Part shown: positions 36,304 to 43,619 of the stretch, in pieces
How the letters are laid out: each line of letters begins with the position of its first letter
Position numbering within the stretch: the stretch's first letter is position 1
NCBI RefSeq assembly: GCF_051954575.1
Contig: NZ_JBQCHP010000085.1
Location: 1 to 64,000, forward strand
Length of the DNA: 64,000 nucleotides
Direction of reading: 5' to 3'
From: Dyella_B sp035690825
GTDB lineage: Bacteria > Pseudomonadota > Gammaproteobacteria > Xanthomonadales > Rhodanobacteraceae
Notes under the pieces: model-generated
Database searches by the model: none
What the model was told of the DNA's origin: nothing
The model's input: only the letters and a program-made list of their open reading frames with translations
Position numbers and translations under genes: made by a program

Positions 36304-36795
36304 CTAAGCCCTTACCTTCCGCGTTCTAGCCGCCTTCTTTGCCGCCGCCGACCGCTTCGCCGGCCCCTTGGTCCGCGCCGCCTTCTTCGCTGCGGCCGAA
36401 CGCGCGCCGCTGCTGCGCTTGGCCGCAGCTGTCCTGGCCTGTCGTGACAGCGCGCTTTTCGACGCGGGCTGCCGGCTTTCGCGCTTCAGGGCGTTCTCGG
36501 TAGCGCGCGCACGCCGTGGGGATTTACGGCGATGCTGTGCACCGGCTTCCAGATCCTGCTCGGCCTTCTCCTGCACCTGTTTGCTGGCGTTCTTCTTGGG
36601 CGCCGGCAGGCGCACGCCGGCGCGCCGGGCCTTGGACAGGCCGATGGCGATGGCCTGCTTGGACGAGCGCACGCCGTGCTTGCCCTCGCGGACGTGTTCG
36701 ATTTCCTCGCGCACGAATTCGCCGGCTTGCGTGCTGGGCGATTTGCCTTCGCGCCGATCCCGTTCGGCGGCGCGCAATGTGCGTTCCTCAGGCAT
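36304..36795 (-). CDS. DUF6496-like protein with histone H1-like Lys/Ala-rich tail
   Basis: 163 residues, highly basic. The N-terminal part (EERTLRAAERDRREGKSPSTQAGEFVREEIEHVREGKHGVRSSKQAIAIGLSKARRAGVRLP) matches the DUF6496/Ku-associated-type small basic proteins common in Xanthomonadales. The C-terminal 70 residues are degenerate histone H1-like repeats (AAAKKAARTKGPAKRSAAAKKAAR). The ATG at 36795 has GGAGG 9 bases upstream, so longer upstream frames are rejected. A nucleoid or nucleic-acid-binding role is likely from composition. Some sources call such proteins plasmid stabilisation or DNA-binding proteins, without experimental proof. Confidence 0.82.
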   Translation of the reverse strand: MPEERTLRAAERDRREGKSPSTQAGEFVREEIEHVREGKHGVRSSKQAIAIGLSKARRAGVRLPAPKKNASKQVQEKAEQDLEAGAQHRRKSPRRARATENALKRESRQPASKSALSRQARTAAAKRSSGARSAAAKKAARTKGPAKRSAAAKKAARTRKVRA

Positions 36796-36972
36796 GACGG
36801 GCCTCCGGCTGAAACTTAAGGGATAACCACTTTTCCACTTCGGGGGTCGATCGGGCGTCAAGGAAAACAGGCTATGGACATCGTTGTCATTTCGCCGACA
36901 CAATCGACACCGCGGTGGGCTTGGCGTGTGCCAGGCTCGTCGCTACGGCCGGGCAACACGCGAGGGGATGTC

Positions 36973-37995
36973 ATGGCGAACGTCGAGTTGAAGCCGGTAG
37001 TCCACGTCGACAACGAGTGGCGCCGATGGATTGCGGAGAACCTGCTGCTGGACGGTCCGCCGCAGGCCATCTACGAACAGATGCTACGTGCCGGCATTCC
37101 GCACGAGGAAGCCGTGCAGGAAATGCAGCAGGCCATGGCCAGCCCGTATCTCGCCGGCGCGCAGCGGCTGCGCAACCGGCTGGCCAAGCACGATTGGGTG
37201 CTGGAAACGCAGCGCCACATGAACCGCCTGCGCAGTACCGAGGTGCCGCGCAGGCACAAGCTGTCGCGCGATGAATTCCTCGATGCCTACTACACCGCCG
37301 GTCGTCCGGTGATCATCACCGGCATGCTCGATGACTGGCCCGCGATGACCCGGTGGAACCTGGACTACTTCAAACGATGCTGCGGCGAGCGCGAAGTGGA
37401 GATCCAGTTCGGGCGCGACGCCGACGCGCAATACGAGCTGCGCAAGACCGCGCACCGCAAGACGATGCCGTTCGGCGATTACGTGGAAATGGTGCGCAGC
37501 GCCGGGCGCAGCAACGATTTCTACATGACCGCCTACAACGAGGGAACGAACCGCACGGCGCTGGCCGAACTGTGGCAGGACATCGTGCAGATTCCCGAGT
37601 ACTTGAACGGCGAGGGCGCCGCGCAGGGTTTTCTATGGTTCGGCCCGGCCGGCACCATTACCCCATTCCATCATGACCTGACCAACAACTTCATGGCGCA
37701 GGTGCTGGGCCGCAAACGCATCCTGATGATGCCGGCCTGCGAGATCGCGCACGTCTACAACCATGAGCACTGTTTTACGCACGTGGATGGACGGCAGATC
37801 GACCTGCAACGCTATCCGCGCATGGCGAACGTGCAGGTGCTGGAGTGCGTGTTGAACCCCGGCGAGATTCTGTTCCTGCCGGTCGGCTGCTGGCATTTCG
37901 TGGAAGGCCTGGATATTTCGGTCACCGTCTCATTCACCAATTTCCTGTGGGACAACGATTTCACCGCCGAATACCCGCAGCAGCAGGCGTTCTGA
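36973..37995 (+). CDS. Cupin-like (JmjC/FIH-type) oxygenase domain protein
   Basis: 340 residues. The C-terminal two thirds is a cupin_8/JmjC-like double-stranded beta helix: RPVIITGMLDDWPAMTRW at the start, WFGPAGTITPFHHDLTNNFMAQVLG, containing the H-x-D iron pair, then a distal His in LPVGCWHFVEGLDISVTVSF. These are 2-oxoglutarate- and Fe(II)-dependent hydroxylases in characterised relatives such as FIH. The N-terminal 100 residues are helical and of unknown function. The ATG at 36973 follows GAGGGG by 7 bases; a frame back to 36874 is not needed. It is divergent from the DUF6496 gene. The substrate is unknown. Confidence 0.88.
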   Translation: MANVELKPVVHVDNEWRRWIAENLLLDGPPQAIYEQMLRAGIPHEEAVQEMQQAMASPYLAGAQRLRNRLAKHDWVLETQRHMNRLRSTEVPRRHKLSRDEFLDAYYTAGRPVIITGMLDDWPAMTRWNLDYFKRCCGEREVEIQFGRDADAQYELRKTAHRKTMPFGDYVEMVRSAGRSNDFYMTAYNEGTNRTALAELWQDIVQIPEYLNGEGAAQGFLWFGPAGTITPFHHDLTNNFMAQVLGRKRILMMPACEIAHVYNHEHCFTHVDGRQIDLQRYPRMANVQVLECVLNPGEILFLPVGCWHFVEGLDISVTVSFTNFLWDNDFTAEYPQQQAF

Positions 37996-38016
37996 AGAAC
38001 TGTGGCGAAAAAAAGT

Positions 38017-38044
38017 GAGCCCCTTTCCCGAAGGAAAGGGGCTC
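38017..38044 (-). terminator. Rho-independent terminator of the DUF2334 gene
   Basis: GAGCCCCTTTCC, loop CGAA, GGAAAGGGGCTC is a perfect 12-bp stem. Read on the minus strand it is followed by ACTTTTTTTT, so it terminates the minus-strand gene ending at 38088. It lies just after the plus-strand cupin gene and may also act there. Confidence 0.85.
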
Positions 38045-38087
38045 TTCATGCCGGGGCCTGCAGGGGACAGTCGCCGGCGATGAACCA

Positions 38088-39860
38088 TCAACCCTGCGAA
38101 ACCACGCTCGCGGGCACGAAGGTATAGCCCATGGCCTGCAAGCCTTCGACGATCTGCTTGAGATAGCTGATGTTCAGGTAGGGATGGAAGAAGAAGCTTT
38201 GCACGCTGTCCTGGATCACCGTATTGCAGTTTGCGCTGTAGAGGATGTCGGCAGGAAAACGCGGCGGATTGTTGTTGAACTCGACCAGTTCCACGTTGCC
38301 CAGTTGTTCGGGCACGATCGTCGCGCCGAAAATGTCGCGCACCAGATACGGATAGAACTGGCCGTAGATCCGCGTGTAATCAGGCGTACCCGTTCCGCAT
38401 GCACCGTTCGGGCACCAGCCGGAGGCGAACAGGCTGCGCTGATACAGCGCCGCGAATTGCGAGTGGAACACCTGGTAGTCGATCGCCGAAGCGGCATAGT
38501 GCGGCGGCACGAACACGGTGGGAGCGAAAAAGCCCGCTTTGGTGAACTCCTGGATACCTTTGGTGATGCGTCCTTGCGCCCATGACATGCTGTCTTCGGC
38601 CACCGGTGTGTCGAACACCACGTAATTGTTGCTGTCGATGTGCGCACGGTAGAACTCGAAATCGTCGCCGCTGACGCCGCTATAGGGGTTGGGGATGTTC
38701 GAGTACTGATGCGTGTAGCCGTGCATCAGCAGGGTGCCGCCCTTGGACTGCATGTATTTCAACGCGCTTACCACGCCCTTGGCCTGGTAGAGATGGATCG
38801 ACATCGGTATGCCGTTGTTGTAATAGCCGTTGGGATCGACGTAGAACGGAATCACCGCCACGCTGAACGGCACGTTCTTGCTGTACAGGTAATCGGCGAC
38901 CGCGCGCAGCTCGGCCGGATCGGCATCCGGTCCCACGTCCTCGATGCGCACCAGCGCGCGCTTGCGTGACAGCATGTTCGGGTTGGATACCTTGCTGATC
39001 AGGTCGATGGAGGCAAGGTAGCGATCGTTCGGGCCGGTGTAGCTGAAGGGGATCTCACCGATGTAGGTGAGGTTGGCACCGCGCGTGGCCCAGTTGATGG
39101 TGCCGCCGGTATCGTTGGTGGCGACGGCCAGCACCTGGGCCTTGGTCGCATCGTTGATCACCGTCTGCAGCAAACCGGAGGGAACGGCCAGCGAATTACG
39201 CTGCAAGGCCACGCCTTTGTACGTCACCGTCAAGGCATTGGAGAAATCGAAGTACATCGGCGTGAAGCCGTACTGTCCTGCGAAATTCGCCGCGCGCGCG
39301 GACAGCTGCCAGATGTTGTCGTTCATCCACAGCACGGGCTTGGCGGTGGCCAGCACATCATCCAGCAAGGCGGTGGGCAACGGCTCGTTATAGGTCGAGC
39401 CGATGTAGATCAGGCCGGTATAGCCGCTGAGTTCGCCCGCAATATAGTTCACCGCTGCGTGCAGCGTGTACTTGCTGCCGTGCGTGACCAGGTTGCCGGC
39501 CATTACGCCGTACGCTTCGCCCAGCCATCCCCATTGGCCGGTGCTGTCATACAGCACCAGCGTGTTCTGGTTGGTGTTGGCGCCGGGCGCGCCATTGAAT
39601 GCATTGGCGGCCTGGGTCAATGCCGTCGTTGCGCTGATGGTGAATGTCGACAGCGTGGTCGATGTCGATGGTTTTATCGTTGCCTGTTTGACGGGCAATG
39701 TCGCTTGCGGTGGTGGCGGCGGTGCGGGAAGTGTGCGTGCGCCCGCAAACAGCGTTTGCGCTGCAGTGGAGGGTGCGCCGCATGCAGCGACCACGGCCAG
39801 TGCGAGGCCGGCAAGGAACGACGTGAGCGTGGATGGTCCACGGAAAGCTGGTCGGATCAT
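38088..39860 (-). CDS. DUF2334 lipoprotein, polysaccharide-deacetylase-like
   Basis: 590 residues. A signal sequence ends in the lipobox-like VVAAC (about residue 26), giving a lipid-anchored periplasmic or outer-membrane protein. A Pro-rich linker follows (LPAPPPPPQATLP). The C-terminal DUF2334/NodB-like barrel carries ALVRIEDVGPDADP (catalytic/metal Asp), YLYSKNVPFSVAVIPFYVDP and GTLLMHGYTHQYSN (metal His pair in H-G-x-T-H). A preceding domain resembles a class-I glutamine-amidotransferase-like fold (LVLYDSTGQWGWLGEAYGV, LIYIGSTYN) as in PelA-type proteins. It is divergent from wecB and lies in the NGR-like exopolysaccharide locus, where deacetylation of the ManNAc polymer is the plausible job (inference). 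The ATG at 39860 has GGGGG about 8 bases upstream. Confidence 0.85.
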   Translation of the reverse strand: MIRPAFRGPSTLTSFLAGLALAVVAACGAPSTAAQTLFAGARTLPAPPPPPQATLPVKQATIKPSTSTTLSTFTISATTALTQAANAFNGAPGANTNQNTLVLYDSTGQWGWLGEAYGVMAGNLVTHGSKYTLHAAVNYIAGELSGYTGLIYIGSTYNEPLPTALLDDVLATAKPVLWMNDNIWQLSARAANFAGQYGFTPMYFDFSNALTVTYKGVALQRNSLAVPSGLLQTVINDATKAQVLAVATNDTGGTINWATRGANLTYIGEIPFSYTGPNDRYLASIDLISKVSNPNMLSRKRALVRIEDVGPDADPAELRAVADYLYSKNVPFSVAVIPFYVDPNGYYNNGIPMSIHLYQAKGVVSALKYMQSKGGTLLMHGYTHQYSNIPNPYSGVSGDDFEFYRAHIDSNNYVVFDTPVAEDSMSWAQGRITKGIQEFTKAGFFAPTVFVPPHYAASAIDYQVFHSQFAALYQRSLFASGWCPNGACGTGTPDYTRIYGQFYPYLVRDIFGATIVPEQLGNVELVEFNNNPPRFPADILYSANCNTVIQDSVQSFFFHPYLNISYLKQIVEGLQAMGYTFVPASVVSQG

Positions 39861-40268
39861 GGAAAGCCCCCTAACGCAAAAGACGGAATCGATGCGTAGC
39901 AACACCATCGCTTGCGCGCGCGTTGCCCTGGTGCGATCAACATCCCGAATGCGCAGGCCCCTGTCCCGTGAAAATGGAACGCCTCGCTGGGGGTGAGCTT
40001 ACGGCGGCACGGTTGATTTGTCGACTAGCAAATTGATTGGATCGAGTCAAGTGCCAAATAACCAAAAACTAATCAATTTAATGTGTATGCTTAACTTCTA
40101 GTTGGCAATATAGCGATCAAAGCAGCTGCTTGCGCTGCTTGTACCAGCGAATCTCCCGATTCCGTCCATTCGGCAGGTCCGCTGTCCGCTGCTCGAAAAC
40201 GAGCGTCAGGGGGCGAGACAGGGACGTCGGCACGCGGGGTGGCATTCCCACTCTGCAAAGGGGGGAAC
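39861..40268. promoter_or_regulatory. Divergent, AT-rich control region of the exopolysaccharide locus
   Basis: 408 bp with no gene. The stretch 40010-40115 is far more AT-rich than the rest of the window. It contains a perfect 9-bp inverted repeat, AAATTGATT (40030-40038) and AATCAATTT (40071-40079), separated by 32 bp, with a related TTGATT at about 40014. Such symmetry fits a regulator-binding site between the divergent DUF2334 and wecB genes. No promoter hexamer pair is strong enough to name. Confidence 0.55.
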
Positions 40269-41381
40269 ATGCAAGACATACTCATCATTTCCGGTACGCG
40301 TCCGGAGATCATCAAGCTTGCGCCGCTGTATCACTGCCTGCGTGGCAGTGGATGGGCACGGCCGCATTGGCTGCACACCGGACAGCATGGCGAGATGGCG
40401 CGGCAGATGCTCGGTTGCTTCGAGATCCATCCGGACATCTCGTTGGAACGCAGTGGCGATGGCCTGTGCGAGTTCAGCACTTGCTGCCGCGGCCTGCTCG
40501 ACCAGGTATTGAGCGATACGGCGTGGTCGCTGGTGATCGTGCAGGGCGATACCGAAAGCACATTCCTGGGCGCGCTGTCCGGCTTTCACCATCACATTCC
40601 CGTGGCGCATATCGAGGCGGGTCTGCGCACCCACGATCTGGAGCGGCCGTTTCCGGAAGAGGGTCTGCGCCAGATGATCAGCCGCATTGCCCGTTTCCAC
40701 TTTGCGCCCACCGAACGCGCCGCGCAGGCGTTGCGCGAGGAAGCCATCGCGCGCGAACGCATCAGCGTTACCGGCAATACCGTGATCGACGCACAGCACT
40801 GGGCGATGCAGCACTATGGCATCAAGCGTCATGTCCGAGGGCGCGGGCATCTGCTGGTCACGGCGCATCGGCGGGAAAACTGGGGCAGCGATTTGCGCGA
40901 AATCTGCTATGCGATCGCCGACGTCGCCGGCAATCATCCCGATTTGCAAGTGCTGTTTCCGGTGCACCTCAACCCGACCGTGAGCAAGCCCGTGCACGCC
41001 ATCCTCGGCGGCCTGACCAATGTGTGCCTGAGCCCGCCGCTGGATTACCTGCAGATGCAGCAGGCGCTGATCGACGCCTGGCTGGTGCTGACCGATTCGG
41101 GCGGCTTGCAGGAAGAGGCGCCGACGTTCGGCGTGCCGCTGCTGGTGCTGCGTACCGAAACCGAGCGGCCCGAAGCGATCGAAGCAGGTTGCGCACGGCT
41201 GGCCGGTACGCGGCGTGCGTCCATCGTCGGTCAAATCGAAGCGCTGTGGTCGGATGCGGATACGTACAGTGCGATGGCCCATGCGGGCAATCCATTCGGC
41301 GATGGCAAGGCGAGCGTGCGCGTGGTTGAGCGGCTAAGGGACGCATTGGCATACGAAGAGTGCAAGCGCGAAGCAATCTGA
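40269..41381 (+). CDS. wecB: UDP-N-acetylglucosamine 2-epimerase (non-hydrolysing)
   Basis: 370 residues, cytoplasmic. It converts UDP-GlcNAc to UDP-ManNAc. Visible family motifs: ISGTRPEIIKLAPL at the N-terminus, VQGDTESTFLGAL, the signature HIEAGLRTHDLERPFPEEGLR (catalytic His and Glu), TAHRREN, and LTDSGGLQEEAPTFGVPLL with TERPEAIEAG near the end. The ATG at 40269 sits 5 bases after AAAGGGGGG, a strong ribosome-binding site. It is the first gene of an operon; nfrB starts 15 bp later. A dedicated epimerase here supports a ManNAc-containing product. In E. coli the equivalent enzyme for the NGR polymer is encoded in the enterobacterial common antigen cluster instead. Confidence 0.93.
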   Translation: MQDILIISGTRPEIIKLAPLYHCLRGSGWARPHWLHTGQHGEMARQMLGCFEIHPDISLERSGDGLCEFSTCCRGLLDQVLSDTAWSLVIVQGDTESTFLGALSGFHHHIPVAHIEAGLRTHDLERPFPEEGLRQMISRIARFHFAPTERAAQALREEAIARERISVTGNTVIDAQHWAMQHYGIKRHVRGRGHLLVTAHRRENWGSDLREICYAIADVAGNHPDLQVLFPVHLNPTVSKPVHAILGGLTNVCLSPPLDYLQMQQALIDAWLVLTDSGGLQEEAPTFGVPLLVLRTETERPEAIEAGCARLAGTRRASIVGQIEALWSDADTYSAMAHAGNPFGDGKASVRVVERLRDALAYEECKREAI

Positions 41382-41396
41382 GCGAAGGGGGCCCCT

Positions 41397-43619
41397 ATGT
41401 GGTGGCTGGATGCGTTCACGAGCTATCTTTATGCCCTCGGCGTGGTCGTTACCGTGGTTGCGGTGATGATCTTCATCAGCGGGCTGGACGACTTTTTCAT
41501 CGACAGCGTTTATTGGGTCCGGCGGTTGTGGCGTTCGCTGTTCGTCTACTACTCCTGCAAGCACACGCATTACCACGAGCTGTACCGCCCGGCGGAAAGG
41601 CCGCTGGCGATCATGGTGCCGGCATGGAAGGAAACCGGCGTGATCGGCCACATGGCCGAACTGGCCGCCACCACGCTCGATTACGAGAACTATCACATTT
41701 TCGTCGGCACTTATCCGAACGATCCGGATACGCAGCGTGACGTCGATGAGGTTTGCGCGCGCTTTCCCAACGTGCACAAGGTGGTGTGCGCGCGTCCTGG
41801 TCCGACCAGCAAGGCCGACTGCCTCAACAACGTGCTGGATGCGATCATGCAGTTCGAAGGCCGCGCGCACGTGGCCTTCGAAGGTTTCATTCTGCACGAT
41901 GCGGAAGACGTGGTGTGCGAGCACGAGCTTCGGCTGTTCAATTACCTGGTGCATCGCAAGGATCTGATTCAGATTCCGGTCTATCCGTTCGAGCGGCAGT
42001 GGAACAATTTCACCAGCCTGCATTATCTGGACGAGTTCGCCGAGCTGCACGGCAAGGACATTCCCGTGCGCGAGGCGCTGGCCGGCCAGGTGCCCAGCGC
42101 CGGTGTCGGCACCTGCTTCAGCCGGCGCGCCATGCTGGCGCTGATCGAGGACGGCCATGGCATTGCCTTCGACGCGCAAAGCCTGACCGAGGACTACGAC
42201 ATCGGCCTGCGCCTGAAGGAACGCGGCATGGAAGAAATCTTCGTGCGCTTTCCGGTATTGCGGCATGAGCGGCATCCCAAGCGCGGGCAATTGGGCCAGA
42301 ACCCGCGCGACGCGAACGTGGTGTGCGTGCGCGAGTATTTTCCCGACCGGCTGGCGACGGCGGTGCGCCAGAAGTCGCGCTGGATCATCGGCATCGTCTA
42401 CCAGGGCTATCGCACGCACGGCTGGAAGCACAGCCTGGTGCTCAATTATTTCCTGTGGCGCGACCGCAAGGGCGCCATCAATAACTTCGTGAGTTTCGCC
42501 GCCATGCTGATCATGGTGCAGCTGGCGATGATCTGGCTGCTGCAGATGGTGTGGCCAGAAGCGCCGCGGTTCGTGTCGATCTTCGAAGGGCAGCACTGGT
42601 TCCACGCGGTGCTGGCGGCGAATGTGGGGCTGATGGGCAATCGCATGCTGCAACGGGTGGTATTCGTCTCCGGTTATTACGGCCTCAAGCAGGGCCTGCT
42701 GTCGATACCGCGACTGCTGTGGGGCAATCTGATCAATTTCATGGCCAATTGGCGCGCCATCAGCCAGATCATCCGTTGTGGCGATCCGCGGCGCGTGGCC
42801 TGGGACAAGACCACGCACGATTTTCCCAGCATCGGTGGCGAGAACCGCGGCAAGCGCTCGCTGGACGAGATGCTGGTGGCGAACGGCGCGATTTCCGAAG
42901 CGGATCTACAGGATGCGCAATTGCACCGCATCGACGGTCTGCAACTGGGCAGCTCGCTGATTCATGAAGGGCGGATCACCGCCGAGCAACTGGCGCGGCA
43001 GGTTGCCGAGCAGATTGGCGTGCCATGTGAATCCATCGACCCCGCGCGGCTGCGGCGTGAACTGTTGAACGAGGTTCCGCGCCACATCGCGCTGCACTAT
43101 GCGGTCGTGCCATTGCGGGTGGACGACGGCGTGCTGGTGCTGGCCAGCGAGTCGTACATCGATCCCGTTTCGCTGGCCGCCATCGCGCGCCAGCTTGGCC
43201 GCCGCGTGCGTTACGTGATTGCCTACAAGGGGCAGGTCACGGTCGGTTTGCGGCGCTGGTATGCGCAAGTGCACGGCGATGAGCGCGACCCTTATCGTCT
43301 GTTGCAAGCTGCCGCAGACAAGGGCCTGATCGGCCTTGATCGCGTGCCGCAGTTGTGGGACGGATACATGTCGCGCCAGGTGCTGCTGGGCGAGATACTG
43401 GTGGCGCAAGGCCTGCTGGATGAAGTCGCCTTCAGGGCGCTGTTGCTCAGCTACGCGCGCAGCGAGCAGCGCCTGGGCGAGTTCCTGATCAGCCAGGGCG
43501 TGATCAGCCAGGACACGTTGAATCGCCTGCTGGCGCTGCAAGCCTCGTTGCAGCCGAGCGTCACCAGCATGTTCGAGCAGGAGCGCATCGCGTTCGCGCG
43601 AATGGGGCGTGCCTCATGA
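41397..43619 (+). CDS. nfrB: NfrB-like processive glycosyltransferase with MshEN modules
   Basis: 740 residues (E. coli NfrB about 745). An N-terminal membrane helix (LYALGVVVTVVAVMIFISGL) precedes a GT2 synthase core: IMVPAWKETGVI, ILHDAEDVVCEHE (D-x-D), SLTEDYDIGLRL and RQKSRWIIG, a Q-x-x-R-W motif of processive polymerases. Two or more helices follow (VSFAAMLIMVQLAMIWLLQM). The C-terminus holds MshEN-type c-di-GMP-binding repeats: residues 487-539, with Q516-L-G...Q539 matching the RLGxxL-x3-G-x6-L-x3-L-x2-Q pattern, and a second pair ending in R692-L-G...Q715 that fits it fully. It should polymerise UDP-ManNAc across the inner membrane under c-di-GMP control. Its stop overlaps nfrA by 4 bp. 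Confidence 0.9.
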   Translation: MWWLDAFTSYLYALGVVVTVVAVMIFISGLDDFFIDSVYWVRRLWRSLFVYYSCKHTHYHELYRPAERPLAIMVPAWKETGVIGHMAELAATTLDYENYHIFVGTYPNDPDTQRDVDEVCARFPNVHKVVCARPGPTSKADCLNNVLDAIMQFEGRAHVAFEGFILHDAEDVVCEHELRLFNYLVHRKDLIQIPVYPFERQWNNFTSLHYLDEFAELHGKDIPVREALAGQVPSAGVGTCFSRRAMLALIEDGHGIAFDAQSLTEDYDIGLRLKERGMEEIFVRFPVLRHERHPKRGQLGQNPRDANVVCVREYFPDRLATAVRQKSRWIIGIVYQGYRTHGWKHSLVLNYFLWRDRKGAINNFVSFAAMLIMVQLAMIWLLQMVWPEAPRFVSIFEGQHWFHAVLAANVGLMGNRMLQRVVFVSGYYGLKQGLLSIPRLLWGNLINFMANWRAISQIIRCGDPRRVAWDKTTHDFPSIGGENRGKRSLDEMLVANGAISEADLQDAQLHRIDGLQLGSSLIHEGRITAEQLARQVAEQIGVPCESIDPARLRRELLNEVPRHIALHYAVVPLRVDDGVLVLASESYIDPVSLAAIARQLGRRVRYVIAYKGQVTVGLRRWYAQVHGDERDPYRLLQAAADKGLIGLDRVPQLWDGYMSRQVLLGEILVAQGLLDEVAFRALLLSYARSEQRLGEFLISQGVISQDTLNRLLALQASLQPSVTSMFEQERIAFARMGRAS

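Noticed and set aside
40130..41329. 399-codon alternative frame over wecB
   Set aside because: Arg/Gly-rich out-of-frame shadow; WecB signature motifs are all in the other frame.
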